A stretch of DNA of 40,903 bases, taken from assembly GCA_947629045.1 (NCBI GenBank), contig CANRCF010000013.1, forward strand, positions 1-40,903, read 5' to 3'. Origin of the DNA: an uncultured Clostridia bacterium. GTDB lineage: Bacteria > Bacillota > Clostridia > TANB77 > CAG-508. This document shows, piece by piece, positions 26,402 through 35,753 of the stretch; position 1 is the first letter of the stretch; each line of letters starts with the position of its first letter. The notes under the pieces were generated by a model. The model did no database searches and was not told the DNA's origin. It saw nothing but the letters and a program-made list of their open reading frames with translations. The position numbers were made by a program, and so were the translations under genes.

Positions 26402-27793
26402 CTAAAATCTTGTATCATTATTTTTCTTTCTATTTTTTTCAATTTTATTGTTTTCTGGTATAGTTACTTTTCTATAAATATTATTAGCAATTTCATTATC
26501 ATTGCTATCAAAAATACCATTTTTATATAAATCATCACTCACAATTTTATAATTCTTATCTTTATCATAGCAAATTCTTTTATGAAAGTGTTCCATAAGA
26601 CTATGCCAAAATCCCTTGAATTTCTGTAATTCTTGTTTTATTTTTTCTTTTTCAGTTTGTAATTTATCTATAACTTTATCTTTAAGTGATAAATCTTTTT
26701 TTAGATTATTAATTTCATTGTCTTTTTGTTCTAATTGATATTTTAATAAACGATTTTCTTTTTCAATTTCAAATGCAGAGTGTTCAAAATCTTCAATCGC
26801 CATATTTAAGTCATTTACACCTCTTACTGTTTGAGTTATATCTTTTACTTCTTCATTATAATTTTTTAATTTTTCGACATTCTCGTTAGAAATAAGCATA
26901 TTATTTTTATTTAATTTAGTTGGCTTTAAATTCTCTAATATCTCATTTATAGTTTTACTTTTATCCTCAATTTTTTTAGTTTGATTATTTGCTTCTTTTA
27001 GTCTTTCTTCTTTTTTCTTTAATTGTTTTTTTATTTCTCTATAATCTCCCATATCCTTAATGTTTATATCTCGATTTCTACCTTTTTGCTTTTTCTTTAG
27101 TAGTGAATTTTCGCAATAGACTTTATTATAAGATTTTATACAACAATTTCTCATTTCATCTTGTATTCTTTGTAAAGACTCTTTTGTAAAAACTTTTGAT
27201 TTTGCTGGCTGTTTTCTCATACCCTTTTTATAGTTATCTTTTATTGGAACGCCTACTAAATGCAAATGAGGAGATATTTCGTCAAAATGTATTACTGCAT
27301 TTGCAATTTTGAACTCTGGCACGATTTTCATTAAATCTTGTATTTGTTCTTTAAAGACATTAATCATTCTCCTTCTATAAGTCATATCCTTATCGTTCCA
27401 AAAGTCCATATCTCCAAGTTCTATTATAAATTCACAAGCTAAATCCTTTTGTTTATCTTTTGATATATGCTTAAAATAGTCATTTATTTTTCTATCTTCA
27501 CGAGTTTGCTTTTCATTATATTCAATTCTTGCTTGTTCAAATTCTTGTAAATATAAGTTTTGAACATCTTTATATAAATTATCTGTTCCATAAATAATAC
27601 AAATATTTTCTCTATCATTATCATAATCTCTTAAATTGTGTTTATTTACTTTTGAAAGTTGAGTTGAATTTTGTATTCCATTGTTTGAAAATGATGTCGT
27701 TTCTGATGGATTATTTTTTGCAATTTCTTTTGCTTTTGTGGTTTTATTTTTATCACTGCCTAAGTGAATAGAATATGCCAATTCTTCGCTCAT
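26402..27793 (-). CDS. MobV-family relaxase (Mob/Pre)
   Basis: 463 residues. The N-terminal catalytic domain has the MobV metal-binding motif H169-F-D171-E172-I-S-P175-H176-L-H178 and the conserved KHNLRDYDNDRENI segment near 51-64. Residues about 245-400 are a long charged coiled coil, usual for the family. It would nick oriT and lead transfer of the strand using a helper conjugation system, since no type IV secretion genes are present. AAAGGAGG precedes the start. A structured candidate oriT is directly upstream. Confidence 0.93.
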   Translation of the reverse strand: MSEELAYSIHLGSDKNKTTKAKEIAKNNPSETTSFSNNGIQNSTQLSKVNKHNLRDYDNDRENICIIYGTDNLYKDVQNLYLQEFEQARIEYNEKQTREDRKINDYFKHISKDKQKDLACEFIIELGDMDFWNDKDMTYRRRMINVFKEQIQDLMKIVPEFKIANAVIHFDEISPHLHLVGVPIKDNYKKGMRKQPAKSKVFTKESLQRIQDEMRNCCIKSYNKVYCENSLLKKKQKGRNRDINIKDMGDYREIKKQLKKKEERLKEANNQTKKIEDKSKTINEILENLKPTKLNKNNMLISNENVEKLKNYNEEVKDITQTVRGVNDLNMAIEDFEHSAFEIEKENRLLKYQLEQKDNEINNLKKDLSLKDKVIDKLQTEKEKIKQELQKFKGFWHSLMEHFHKRICYDKDKNYKIVSDDLYKNGIFDSNDNEIANNIYRKVTIPENNKIEKNRKKNNDTRF

Positions 27794-27812
27794 CTTTTTA
27801 CCTCCTTTAGAG

Positions 27813-27937
27813 ATTGCTTCGTAGCACAGGAAGTCGGCTTTGCCGAACTTCCTAACCCCCTATGAGTTTTGACATCCTATCAAAACTCGGGGCTCTGCGA
27901 GGCAATAAATTTTATCAAAAATTGGATAAAATTTATT
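27813..27937. other. Candidate origin of transfer (oriT), cloverleaf of four hairpins
   Basis: An outer stem ATTGCTTCGTAG / CTGCGAGGCAAT (27813-27824 / 27895-27906, two G.T) encloses hairpin 27828-27853 (AGGAAGT.CGGC / GCCG.AACTTCCT) and hairpin 27864-27888 (GAGTTTTGA / TCAAAACTC), the second extended by CCCC/GGGG. A further perfect 13-bp hairpin lies at 27904-27937 and shares three bases with the outer stem. Such hairpin clusters just upstream of a MobV gene are typical of oriT. The 76 bases after it, up to the recombinase stop, hold no gene. An RNA role in the relaxase leader is the alternative. Confidence 0.6.
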
Positions 27938-28013
27938 CAAATTAACTATCGCCACTTTCATTTTTACTTCGTAAAAACAAAACGTGCCACGTTAATTTTA
28001 TTGTTGCAACAAA

Positions 28014-29933
<1,920 letters not shown>

Positions 29934-29948
29934 TTATAAAACCTCCTA

Positions 29949-29996
29949 TTTCAAAAAGAGGCATCAATATACACACTGGTATTATTGACACCTCTT
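29949..29996 (-). terminator. Hairpin in the recombinase leader
   Basis: Minus strand AAGAGGTGTCA pairs with TGATGCCTCTT followed by TTT, a few bases before the recombinase binding site. It may be an attenuator or the terminator of the gene upstream; 29997-30114 is AT-rich with nothing else seen. Confidence 0.5.
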
Positions 29997-30114
29997 AAAT
30001 CTATTTTTTATAAGATATAATTTTATCAAAAACATATAATCAACCCCTATTAAACATAAGCAGTTTACAATAAATATTATATCACGATTTTTAGGAATGT
30101 CAAATTTTGACTTT

Positions 30115-30387
30115 TTATATATTTTTTAGATATTCTTCTAGTTCTGATAGTTTTATCTTTTTAGTCAAGTTAGATATGTAAACATCATTTGAATAATTAA
30201 ATACTAAAAAAGTTATGTTTTTAATTATTACTCTATGAGGTTCTATATATGCAATATTTGTCTTTTCAATTTTTCTAATACTACCATTAATAAATTTTGG
30301 AGTAACTTTAGAAAACTCGCATATAAATTTTAGTCTTTGTTTTAGGCTTTCTTCAAATTGTAATTCCTCTTTAATTATCTTAACCAT
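30115..30387 (-). CDS. Small protein at the end of the mobilizable element, function unknown
   Basis: 90 residues, MVKIIKEELQFEESLKQRLK onwards; mixed alpha/beta character, no membrane segment, ending LSELEEYLKNI. I start at 30387 because AGGAGG lies 9 bases upstream; a longer frame to 30432 would run through that site and the tRNA-Gly terminator. It is first in the same-strand series ahead of the recombinase, so it may regulate the element. No family recognised. Confidence 0.65.
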   Translation of the reverse strand: MVKIIKEELQFEESLKQRLKFICEFSKVTPKFINGSIRKIEKTNIAYIEPHRVIIKNITFLVFNYSNDVYISNLTKKIKLSELEEYLKNI

Positions 30388-30432
30388 AAAAATAATCCTC
30401 CTTTCATTTTGGAAGATTTTTTCGCTAAGCAC

Positions 30433-30466
30433 AAAAAAATCAACCAGTTTAATTCTGATTGATTTT
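30433..30466 (-). terminator. Intrinsic terminator of tRNA-Gly
   Basis: Minus strand AAATCAATCAG / CTGGTTGATTT with a 7-base loop and T7 tail, about 40 bases after the tRNA. A similar hairpin (AATCAAC / GTTGATT) lies upstream of the truncated recombinase near 23331-23357. Confidence 0.85.
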
Positions 30467-30504
30467 GTATCTACTGTTCTCTAAAGTTCGAACAGATACG
30501 TCGT

Positions 30505-30578
30505 TGGAGCGGGTAACGGGAATCGAACCCGTACTATCAGGTCGGAAGCATGACATTCTACCATTAAATTATACCCGC
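30505..30578 (-). tRNA. tRNA-Gly (TCC)
   Basis: Acceptor GCGGGTA / TACCCGC, anticodon loop CTTCCGA with anticodon TCC, T arm ACGGG-TTCGATT-CCCGT, U73-less Gly form with encoded TCCA. The anticodon stem TCATG / CCTGA has a T.C mismatch at pair 30-40 where CATGA would pair fully. It marks the edge of the accessory region. Confidence 0.95.
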
Positions 30579-30623
30579 ACATTTTTTATTATTATAAAAC
30601 AAAATAAAAATAAAATCAACTTT

Positions 30624-31610
30624 ATGAATATTTTTACAAAATTTGCCAATAATACAGGTATGAAAAAAATATCTTTAATAAAAAATCAAGAGCTATTTCA
30701 GGGTGAAAAATACATTAATTCAAGTAAAAATTATTTTGAAGGTTGGTATTTTAAAAATACCAAGCCTAACCATGCAATTTCTTTTATTCCCGGAATAAAC
30801 ATAGATGAACATGAAAAAAAGGCATTTATACAAATTATTACAGACACTACATCATACTTTGTAAATTTTAGTATTGATGATTTTAAATTTTGCACTGATC
30901 CATTTTATATAAAAATTGGTGATAATTTTTTCTCTAAAAATAATATTCATATTAACATTAATGATAATTCTCAAAATCTTGCAGTATATGGAGATATAAA
31001 ATATTCTAATGGCAAAAATATAAATACAAATTTTTTAAATCCAAATATAATGGGACCTTTTTCGTATATTCCTTTTATGGAATGTAATCATGCTATACTT
31101 AATATGAATGTAACTGCTAACGGTTTAATTACAATTAATGATAAAAGAATAATATTTGATAATGATACTGGATACATGGAAAAAGATTGGGGCTGTTCTT
31201 TTCCAAAGGCATACATTTGGTGTCAAGGAAATGATTTTGAAAATTCAAATGCATCTTTTATGCTTTCCATTGCAGATATACCTTTCAAACTTTTTAATTT
31301 TAAGGGAATTATTTGTGATTTATTAGTAGATGATAGTGAATACAAATTTACAACTTATAATAACGCTAAATTGATAAAATATGATATAAATGATAATTTT
31401 TTAAATATAATTTTGAAAAAGGGACTTTATTCCTTAACTGTTACTTCAAAATTTAGTAATAGTTCTAGGCTTTTTGCCCCTGTTAAAGGTAAAATGTCAA
31501 AAGATATTTTTGAAAGTATATCTTCTTTGGTTACTGTGACTTTGCAAAAAAGTAATCGTATTATCTTTTCAGATACCAGTAAAAACTGTGGACTAGAAAT
31601 TGTTAATTAA
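30624..31610 (+). CDS. Tocopherol cyclase-like protein
   Basis: About 328 residues. Two signature segments of the tocopherol cyclase-like family are visible: NYFEGWYFKN near the N terminus and GYMEKDWGCSFPKAYIWCQG in the middle, over a beta-rich body. Bacterial members are not known to make tocopherol; a lipocalin-like role with a hydrophobic ligand is a guess. The start is uncertain: ATG at 30624 or 30660, both with poor ribosome binding sites; a frame reaching 30459 would run through the tRNA and is rejected. No signal peptide. Confidence 0.78.
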   Translation: MNIFTKFANNTGMKKISLIKNQELFQGEKYINSSKNYFEGWYFKNTKPNHAISFIPGINIDEHEKKAFIQIITDTTSYFVNFSIDDFKFCTDPFYIKIGDNFFSKNNIHININDNSQNLAVYGDIKYSNGKNINTNFLNPNIMGPFSYIPFMECNHAILNMNVTANGLITINDKRIIFDNDTGYMEKDWGCSFPKAYIWCQGNDFENSNASFMLSIADIPFKLFNFKGIICDLLVDDSEYKFTTYNNAKLIKYDINDNFLNIILKKGLYSLTVTSKFSNSSRLFAPVKGKMSKDIFESISSLVTVTLQKSNRIIFSDTSKNCGLEIVN

Positions 31611-31677
31611 TGTAATTACTATACTATATCATTTATATTCTGCTACTATCATTCAGTACATTTAAAAAATATAAATC

Positions 31678-31706
31678 TTGTAAAAATTATGTAAATGTTG
31701 TATAAT
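31678..31706 (+). promoter_or_regulatory. Promoter of the small Cys-rich protein gene
   Basis: TTGTAA (31678-31683), 17-base spacer, TATAAT (31701-31706), about 70 bases before the ATG. Confidence 0.7.
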
Positions 31707-31776
31707 ATAAATATGCATAATATTTATTTATGCACTTTTTTCACCACACATTTTAATAACTATTAAGGAGGTGCAC

Positions 31777-31956
31777 ATGGTGAAAGAAAATGAGAAACGG
31801 TATAAGTGCGATGTTACCGGTGAACCTATTAATCCCGCAGTGGATTGTGCAGACTGTCATACTCGCAGTTGCATGGTAAACGTTGGTTCCCTCGCAGAGC
31901 CGGAGCTCCTTGATGAGTACAAAGAAAAAGATTCTGATGAAGAGTCTAAAAAGTAA
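31777..31956 (+). CDS. Small Cys-rich protein, possible zinc knuckle
   Basis: 59 residues. Four cysteines, C-x15-C-x2-C-x4-C by my count, in KCDVTGEPINPAVDCADCHT and RSCMV, plus one His, suggest a metal site; the tail is acidic and Lys-rich. AAGGAGG precedes ATG 31777 and GTG 31780. It has its own consensus promoter and a strong terminator, so it is a monocistronic, probably well-expressed gene. Base composition is striking: 60 of 120 bases at 31801-31920 are G or C, against about a quarter around it, so the protein or codon use is under a different regime or was acquired. I do not recognise the family. Confidence 0.75.
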   Translation: MVKENEKRYKCDVTGEPINPAVDCADCHTRSCMVNVGSLAEPELLDEYKEKDSDEESKK

Positions 31957-31974
31957 TCTTCAAGGTAAAACTTA

Positions 31975-32009
31975 AATGTGTGTAATCTATTTGGTTACAC
32001 ACATTTTTA
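31975..32009 (+). terminator. Intrinsic terminator of the small Cys-rich protein gene
   Basis: AATGTGTGTAA pairs with TTACACACATT over a 9-base loop, followed by a T run. Confidence 0.9.
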
Positions 32010-32058
32010 TTGTGATAGAATATTGAATAGTATATCTTTATATGTAAATAATTAAATC

Positions 32059-32087
32059 TTGAGAACTAAAAATCTATATGATATAAT
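32059..32087 (+). promoter_or_regulatory. Promoter of the TraX-like gene
   Basis: TTGAGA (32059-32064), 17-base spacer, TATAAT (32082-32087), about 60 bases before the ATG at 32150. Confidence 0.65.
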
Positions 32088-32149
32088 GTACTCGTATTAT
32101 AATTAAATGCTATACTGTAAAAATAAATAATATTAGGGAAATAAAAAAT

Positions 32150-32866
32150 ATGAGTAGTTTTGTATTAAAAATAATTGCCATGACAACTATGTTAACTGAC
32201 CATTTAGGAGATTCTATATTTAATTATGCTAATTTTATGAATGTAATTGGAAGAATTGCATTTCCTATATTTGCTTTTCAAATTTCTGAGGGATATATAC
32301 ATACAAAGAATCTTAAAAAATACTTTTTAAGGCTTTTTGTATTTGCACTTATTTCACAAGCGCCCTTTATGCTTTTTCTTTCAATGTTTTCTAGTGGATT
32401 TACACTTAATATATTCTTTACTCTATTTTTAGGACTACTTTCTATTCATTGCTATAACTCTGTTTGCAGTTCTAATTTTACATTTTTTAAAAATAGTAAA
32501 TTAGATAATATTATAAAAAAATCATTTGGCATTTTTATCGCTATTTTTATTGGTATTTTAGCAGAAGTTACTCATTGTGACTATGGCTTTTTTGGCATAG
32601 CTATTATTTTCATATTTTATGTTCTTAAAAATCATAAAGCATGGTGCACTCTTGTTTATATTATTTGTTGTATTTTAAAATATGCTAAACAGCTTATTTT
32701 TTCATATCATATTTACTATTTGCTTTTCTGCTTATTTACTATTCTTCCTATCATCTTTATAAATTTATACAATAAAAAACAAGGTAGAAAAATAAAGTAT
32801 TTACTTTATATCTTTTACCCTGCTCATTTACTAATTTTATATATTTTATTTGGTGTTTTATTTTAG
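32150..32866 (+). CDS. TraX family membrane protein
   Basis: 238 residues with about seven hydrophobic segments. The N-terminal LKIIAMTTMLTDHLGD is the hallmark of the TraX family, followed by RIAFPIFAFQISEGY and the late TSDYGFFG-like HCDYGFFGIA motif. TraX acetylates F pilin in enterobacteria; chromosomal Firmicute members are of unknown role, possibly acyl transfer on the envelope. It converges on gpr with four bases between the stops. Confidence 0.88.
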   Translation: MSSFVLKIIAMTTMLTDHLGDSIFNYANFMNVIGRIAFPIFAFQISEGYIHTKNLKKYFLRLFVFALISQAPFMLFLSMFSSGFTLNIFFTLFLGLLSIHCYNSVCSSNFTFFKNSKLDNIIKKSFGIFIAIFIGILAEVTHCDYGFFGIAIIFIFYVLKNHKAWCTLVYIICCILKYAKQLIFSYHIYYLLFCLFTILPIIFINLYNKKQGRKIKYLLYIFYPAHLLILYILFGVLF

Positions 32867-32869
32867 TTC

Positions 32870-33811
32870 CTATTTTTGAGTTGCAAAATTTATTCCTCTT
32901 GCTACAACACTTGACATATTTTCAATTAATTCATCAATTTCTTTTGGTGTTACAATAAAATTATATTCTTCTGGCGCTAACACTTCTTTTATCATCTCAT
33001 ATTTATTTTCTTCTTGTAATTGATTTAAAAATTCATTTGATTTTGCTTCTTCTTGAACTTTTTTTATGAATAAATCTAAGCTATCTGCTGCTATTGTAGC
33101 TGCTTCTACAACTGTCGGAACACCTATTGCAATTACTGGTATTCCTAAAGTATTTTGTGTAAGCTCTTTTCTTTCATTTCCAACACCTGCACCTGGCACA
33201 ATTCCTGTATCTGCAATTTGTATGCTACTACTTATTCTTTCTATGCTTCTAGATGCTAAGGCATCAATTACTATTAGTAACTTAGGGTGAATATTTTGCA
33301 CAATTCCTTTTAAAATCTCTAATGTTTCAATTCCAGTTGTTCCAAGTACACCAGGTGATACTGCACTTACTTCTCTAGTGCCTTCTGGTAATACCTCTGG
33401 CATATATGTTAGTAAATGTCTTGTTATATCTATGTCTTGTATTACTTTTGGGCCTAATGCGTCTGGTGTAACATATAAATTTCCAAGTCCTACTACTAAA
33501 AGTGGGTCTTTTTCTGTTATTAAATTGGCTATTAAGTTTTTTAGCTCTTTTGTCACAACTTCCGATGCTTTTTGAATATCGTCCTCCCCTGCTATTTTCA
33601 TGTTTTTAATGTCTATTGTAATATAGTTTCCCTTCTTTTTTCCTATTGCCTGCTCTCCATTTTCATTTAATACTTTTACCTTTGTAATTTTAATATTTTC
33701 GTTATAATCCTCTTCTTCGGTTTCTATTCCATCTACTTCATTTTCAATATTATTTGCTTTACGGTATAAATCTCTTCTTTCTAAGGCTAAATCTGTTCTA
33801 AAATTCATCAT
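32870..33811 (-). CDS. gpr: Germination protease Gpr
   Basis: 313 residues. Degrades small acid-soluble spore proteins when spores germinate. The N-terminal FRTDLALE is the propeptide-type start; VVGLGNLYVTPDALGPKVI and the PGVLGTTGIETLEI and DALASRSIERI segments are characteristic of the A25 family. Autoprocessing would remove the N terminus. Its presence argues that the organism forms spores. Confidence 0.96.
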   Translation of the reverse strand: MMNFRTDLALERRDLYRKANNIENEVDGIETEEEDYNENIKITKVKVLNENGEQAIGKKKGNYITIDIKNMKIAGEDDIQKASEVVTKELKNLIANLITEKDPLLVVGLGNLYVTPDALGPKVIQDIDITRHLLTYMPEVLPEGTREVSAVSPGVLGTTGIETLEILKGIVQNIHPKLLIVIDALASRSIERISSSIQIADTGIVPGAGVGNERKELTQNTLGIPVIAIGVPTVVEAATIAADSLDLFIKKVQEEAKSNEFLNQLQEENKYEMIKEVLAPEEYNFIVTPKEIDELIENMSSVVARGINFATQK

Positions 33812-33880
33812 AAAAAAATACCATCCTTCCCTTTTTTATTATTGGAAAATTTGGTATTTTTTATTCATATTTTGTTATTA

Positions 33881-34967
33881 TCATTTTGAACAATACCTGC
33901 AAAGTATAGCTTCTAATCCCACATCCAAATCAATCAATCCTACTTTATAATTTGCATCTAAATCTATAAGTTCTCCTAATATTTTTCTTAGCTCATCTTC
34001 TGAAAAATATTTAGATTGCATTTTATATTTGCTTACTAAAAACATTTGATTAGGCTTTAAATTCATAGCTACTGCTAAATCCTGATAATTCTTTTCTGCT
34101 ATCTTTATAATATATAACTTTTTAAAATGATTATATAATGTAATTAAAATCTTCTGAACTGGTTCTTTATTTATAACTAAGCCGTGTAATACTTCTAGTG
34201 CTTTTGCTGTTTCCTTTTTTCCTAAATTGTCTGTTAAGTCAAAAATAACTGCTTGTATTTGCTTTATACAAAGCTTATCTATGTCTTGCTTTGTAATATT
34301 ATTCCCTGCACCTTTATATTCTATAAGCTTTCTAATTTCATTTATTAAATCTTGCATACTCGTTCCGTGAACATTCTACTAAATATTTGCAGGTTGCATC
34401 ATCTATTGTTACTTGGTATGCAGAACAAATCTTTTTTAAGTTAGCAATTAAATCCGGTAATTTTAGAAGTGCAAATTCCTTTACTTCTCCTATTTTTTCA
34501 ATAGTTTGATATAATGTATTTTTTTCTACTTCTTGTTCTATAAAAATTAAATCTACTGCATCTTTTAATTCATCTTGATTATTTTCAATATAGTTTGCTA
34601 CTTTTTCTTGCAATGTCATTTTTTCACTTATTATATTTGACTTTTTACTTTTTTTACTTAATGCACTACTTTCAGTTTGTTCACTGATATTATTTTTATT
34701 TTCTATATTATTATCATTTTTATTAGCTTTTGATTTTGAAGATGTCTTTTTTTCTTTTTTAAATAATCCTGTATTTTTAGCTATGATTAATTTCTTAGGA
34801 AATCCAAATGCAGGTGTTTCTAAATCTGAAATAAGATTTTCTGCATTTTCTTCATCAATTTGTATATAGTTAATTCCTGCAATTAATTCTCCAAAATCTT
34901 TTTTTAGCTTTTTTACTTTTGCTTCTAAAAGATATGTTTCTTCACCATACATTAAGTATATAGACAT
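33881..34967 (-). CDS. holA: DNA polymerase III delta subunit, frameshifted
   Basis: Loads the sliding clamp as part of the clamp-loader complex. The N-terminal part is 34338-34967 (SIYLMYGEETYLLEAKVKKL) and the C-terminal part 33881-34357 (MQDLINEIRKLIEYKG ... LEAILCRYC). The frames join if one G of the minus-strand CGG at 34365-34367 is removed, giving VECSRTSMQDLINEI. Repaired length is about 360 residues, normal. An Asn/Lys/Ser-rich insert is seen at about 75-125. Because holA is essential, a read error is the simplest explanation; a recent mutation or recoding is possible but no slippery run is visible. Confidence 0.85.
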
Positions 34968-35135
34968 TATAGATTACCTTTCATTATTTATTATTTTACT
35001 AAATTATTAATTATTTTAAATTGACATTTTTAGTATGTTTTATCAATATTCTATCCATTTTGCTCCATTTTGTTTTATTTAAGTCAAGTTCATTTTTCCT
35101 TTTATACGTACTTTTTGACTTATCTATTTTGCGTT

Positions 35136-35621
35136 TTACAATTTCTCTGCAAATTTTGCTGAATGTGCATGGCAAATAGCTGCTGCCATGCTGTCGGTTG
35201 TATCGTCTAGCTTTGGCAAGTTTTCTACATTTAAAATGGTTTTTACCATTTTCTGTACCTGTATTTTATCTGCCCTGCCATAGCCTACCACTGCTTGTTT
35301 TATTTGAAGTGGTGTATATTCATAAGTAGGTATTCCTTTTCTACAACCTACTACTAAAATAACACCTCTTGCTTGTGCTACATTTATTGCAGTTTTTGCA
35401 TTATTATTAAAGAATAATTCTTCTACTGATATTGCATCAGGCTTGTATGTATCTATTATATCTTCTAAATCATTGTTTAATTTTAGTAATCTTTGTGGGA
35501 ATGATTCTCCTGCTTTTGTAAGTACAGCACCTGATGTTATAAGTTTAAATCTATTTCCTATATAATCAATAATACTATAACCTGTTATTGCAAATCCTGG
35601 GTCTATACCTAGTATTCTCAT
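35136..35621 (-). CDS. ruvC: Holliday junction resolvase RuvC
   Basis: 161 residues. Dimeric nuclease that cuts Holliday junctions in recombination repair. Acidic site: D7 in ILGIDPG, E67/E68 in SVEELFFNNN, and the C-terminal KLDDTTDSMAAAICHA. QARGVILV and VVGYGRADKIQVQKMV are standard. ruvA and ruvB are not next to it in this window. The 168 bases upstream of its stop, before holA, are AT-rich and empty. Confidence 0.96.
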   Translation of the reverse strand: MRILGIDPGFAITGYSIIDYIGNRFKLITSGAVLTKAGESFPQRLLKLNNDLEDIIDTYKPDAISVEELFFNNNAKTAINVAQARGVILVVGCRKGIPTYEYTPLQIKQAVVGYGRADKIQVQKMVKTILNVENLPKLDDTTDSMAAAICHAHSAKFAEKL

Positions 35622-35753
35622 TTGCTATTTTCCTCTTTTTAATTTATTAATTCTCAATTTTCCTTTAACTAAATGTATTTTATATTTTTGCTTGAATTTT
35701 GTTTTTAATTTGTATTTTTAATTTAATTTATATTTTGTACTTTTACTTTTTAT

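Noticed and set aside
30459-30623. N-terminal extension of the tocopherol cyclase-like gene
   Set aside because: It would be translated antisense through tRNA-Gly and its terminator; the family similarity begins only after 30660.
34338-34367. Programmed frameshift in holA
   Set aside because: No slippery heptamer or downstream stem was seen, and the same CGG pattern occurs in murB and the pilin-like gene, which favours a common error.
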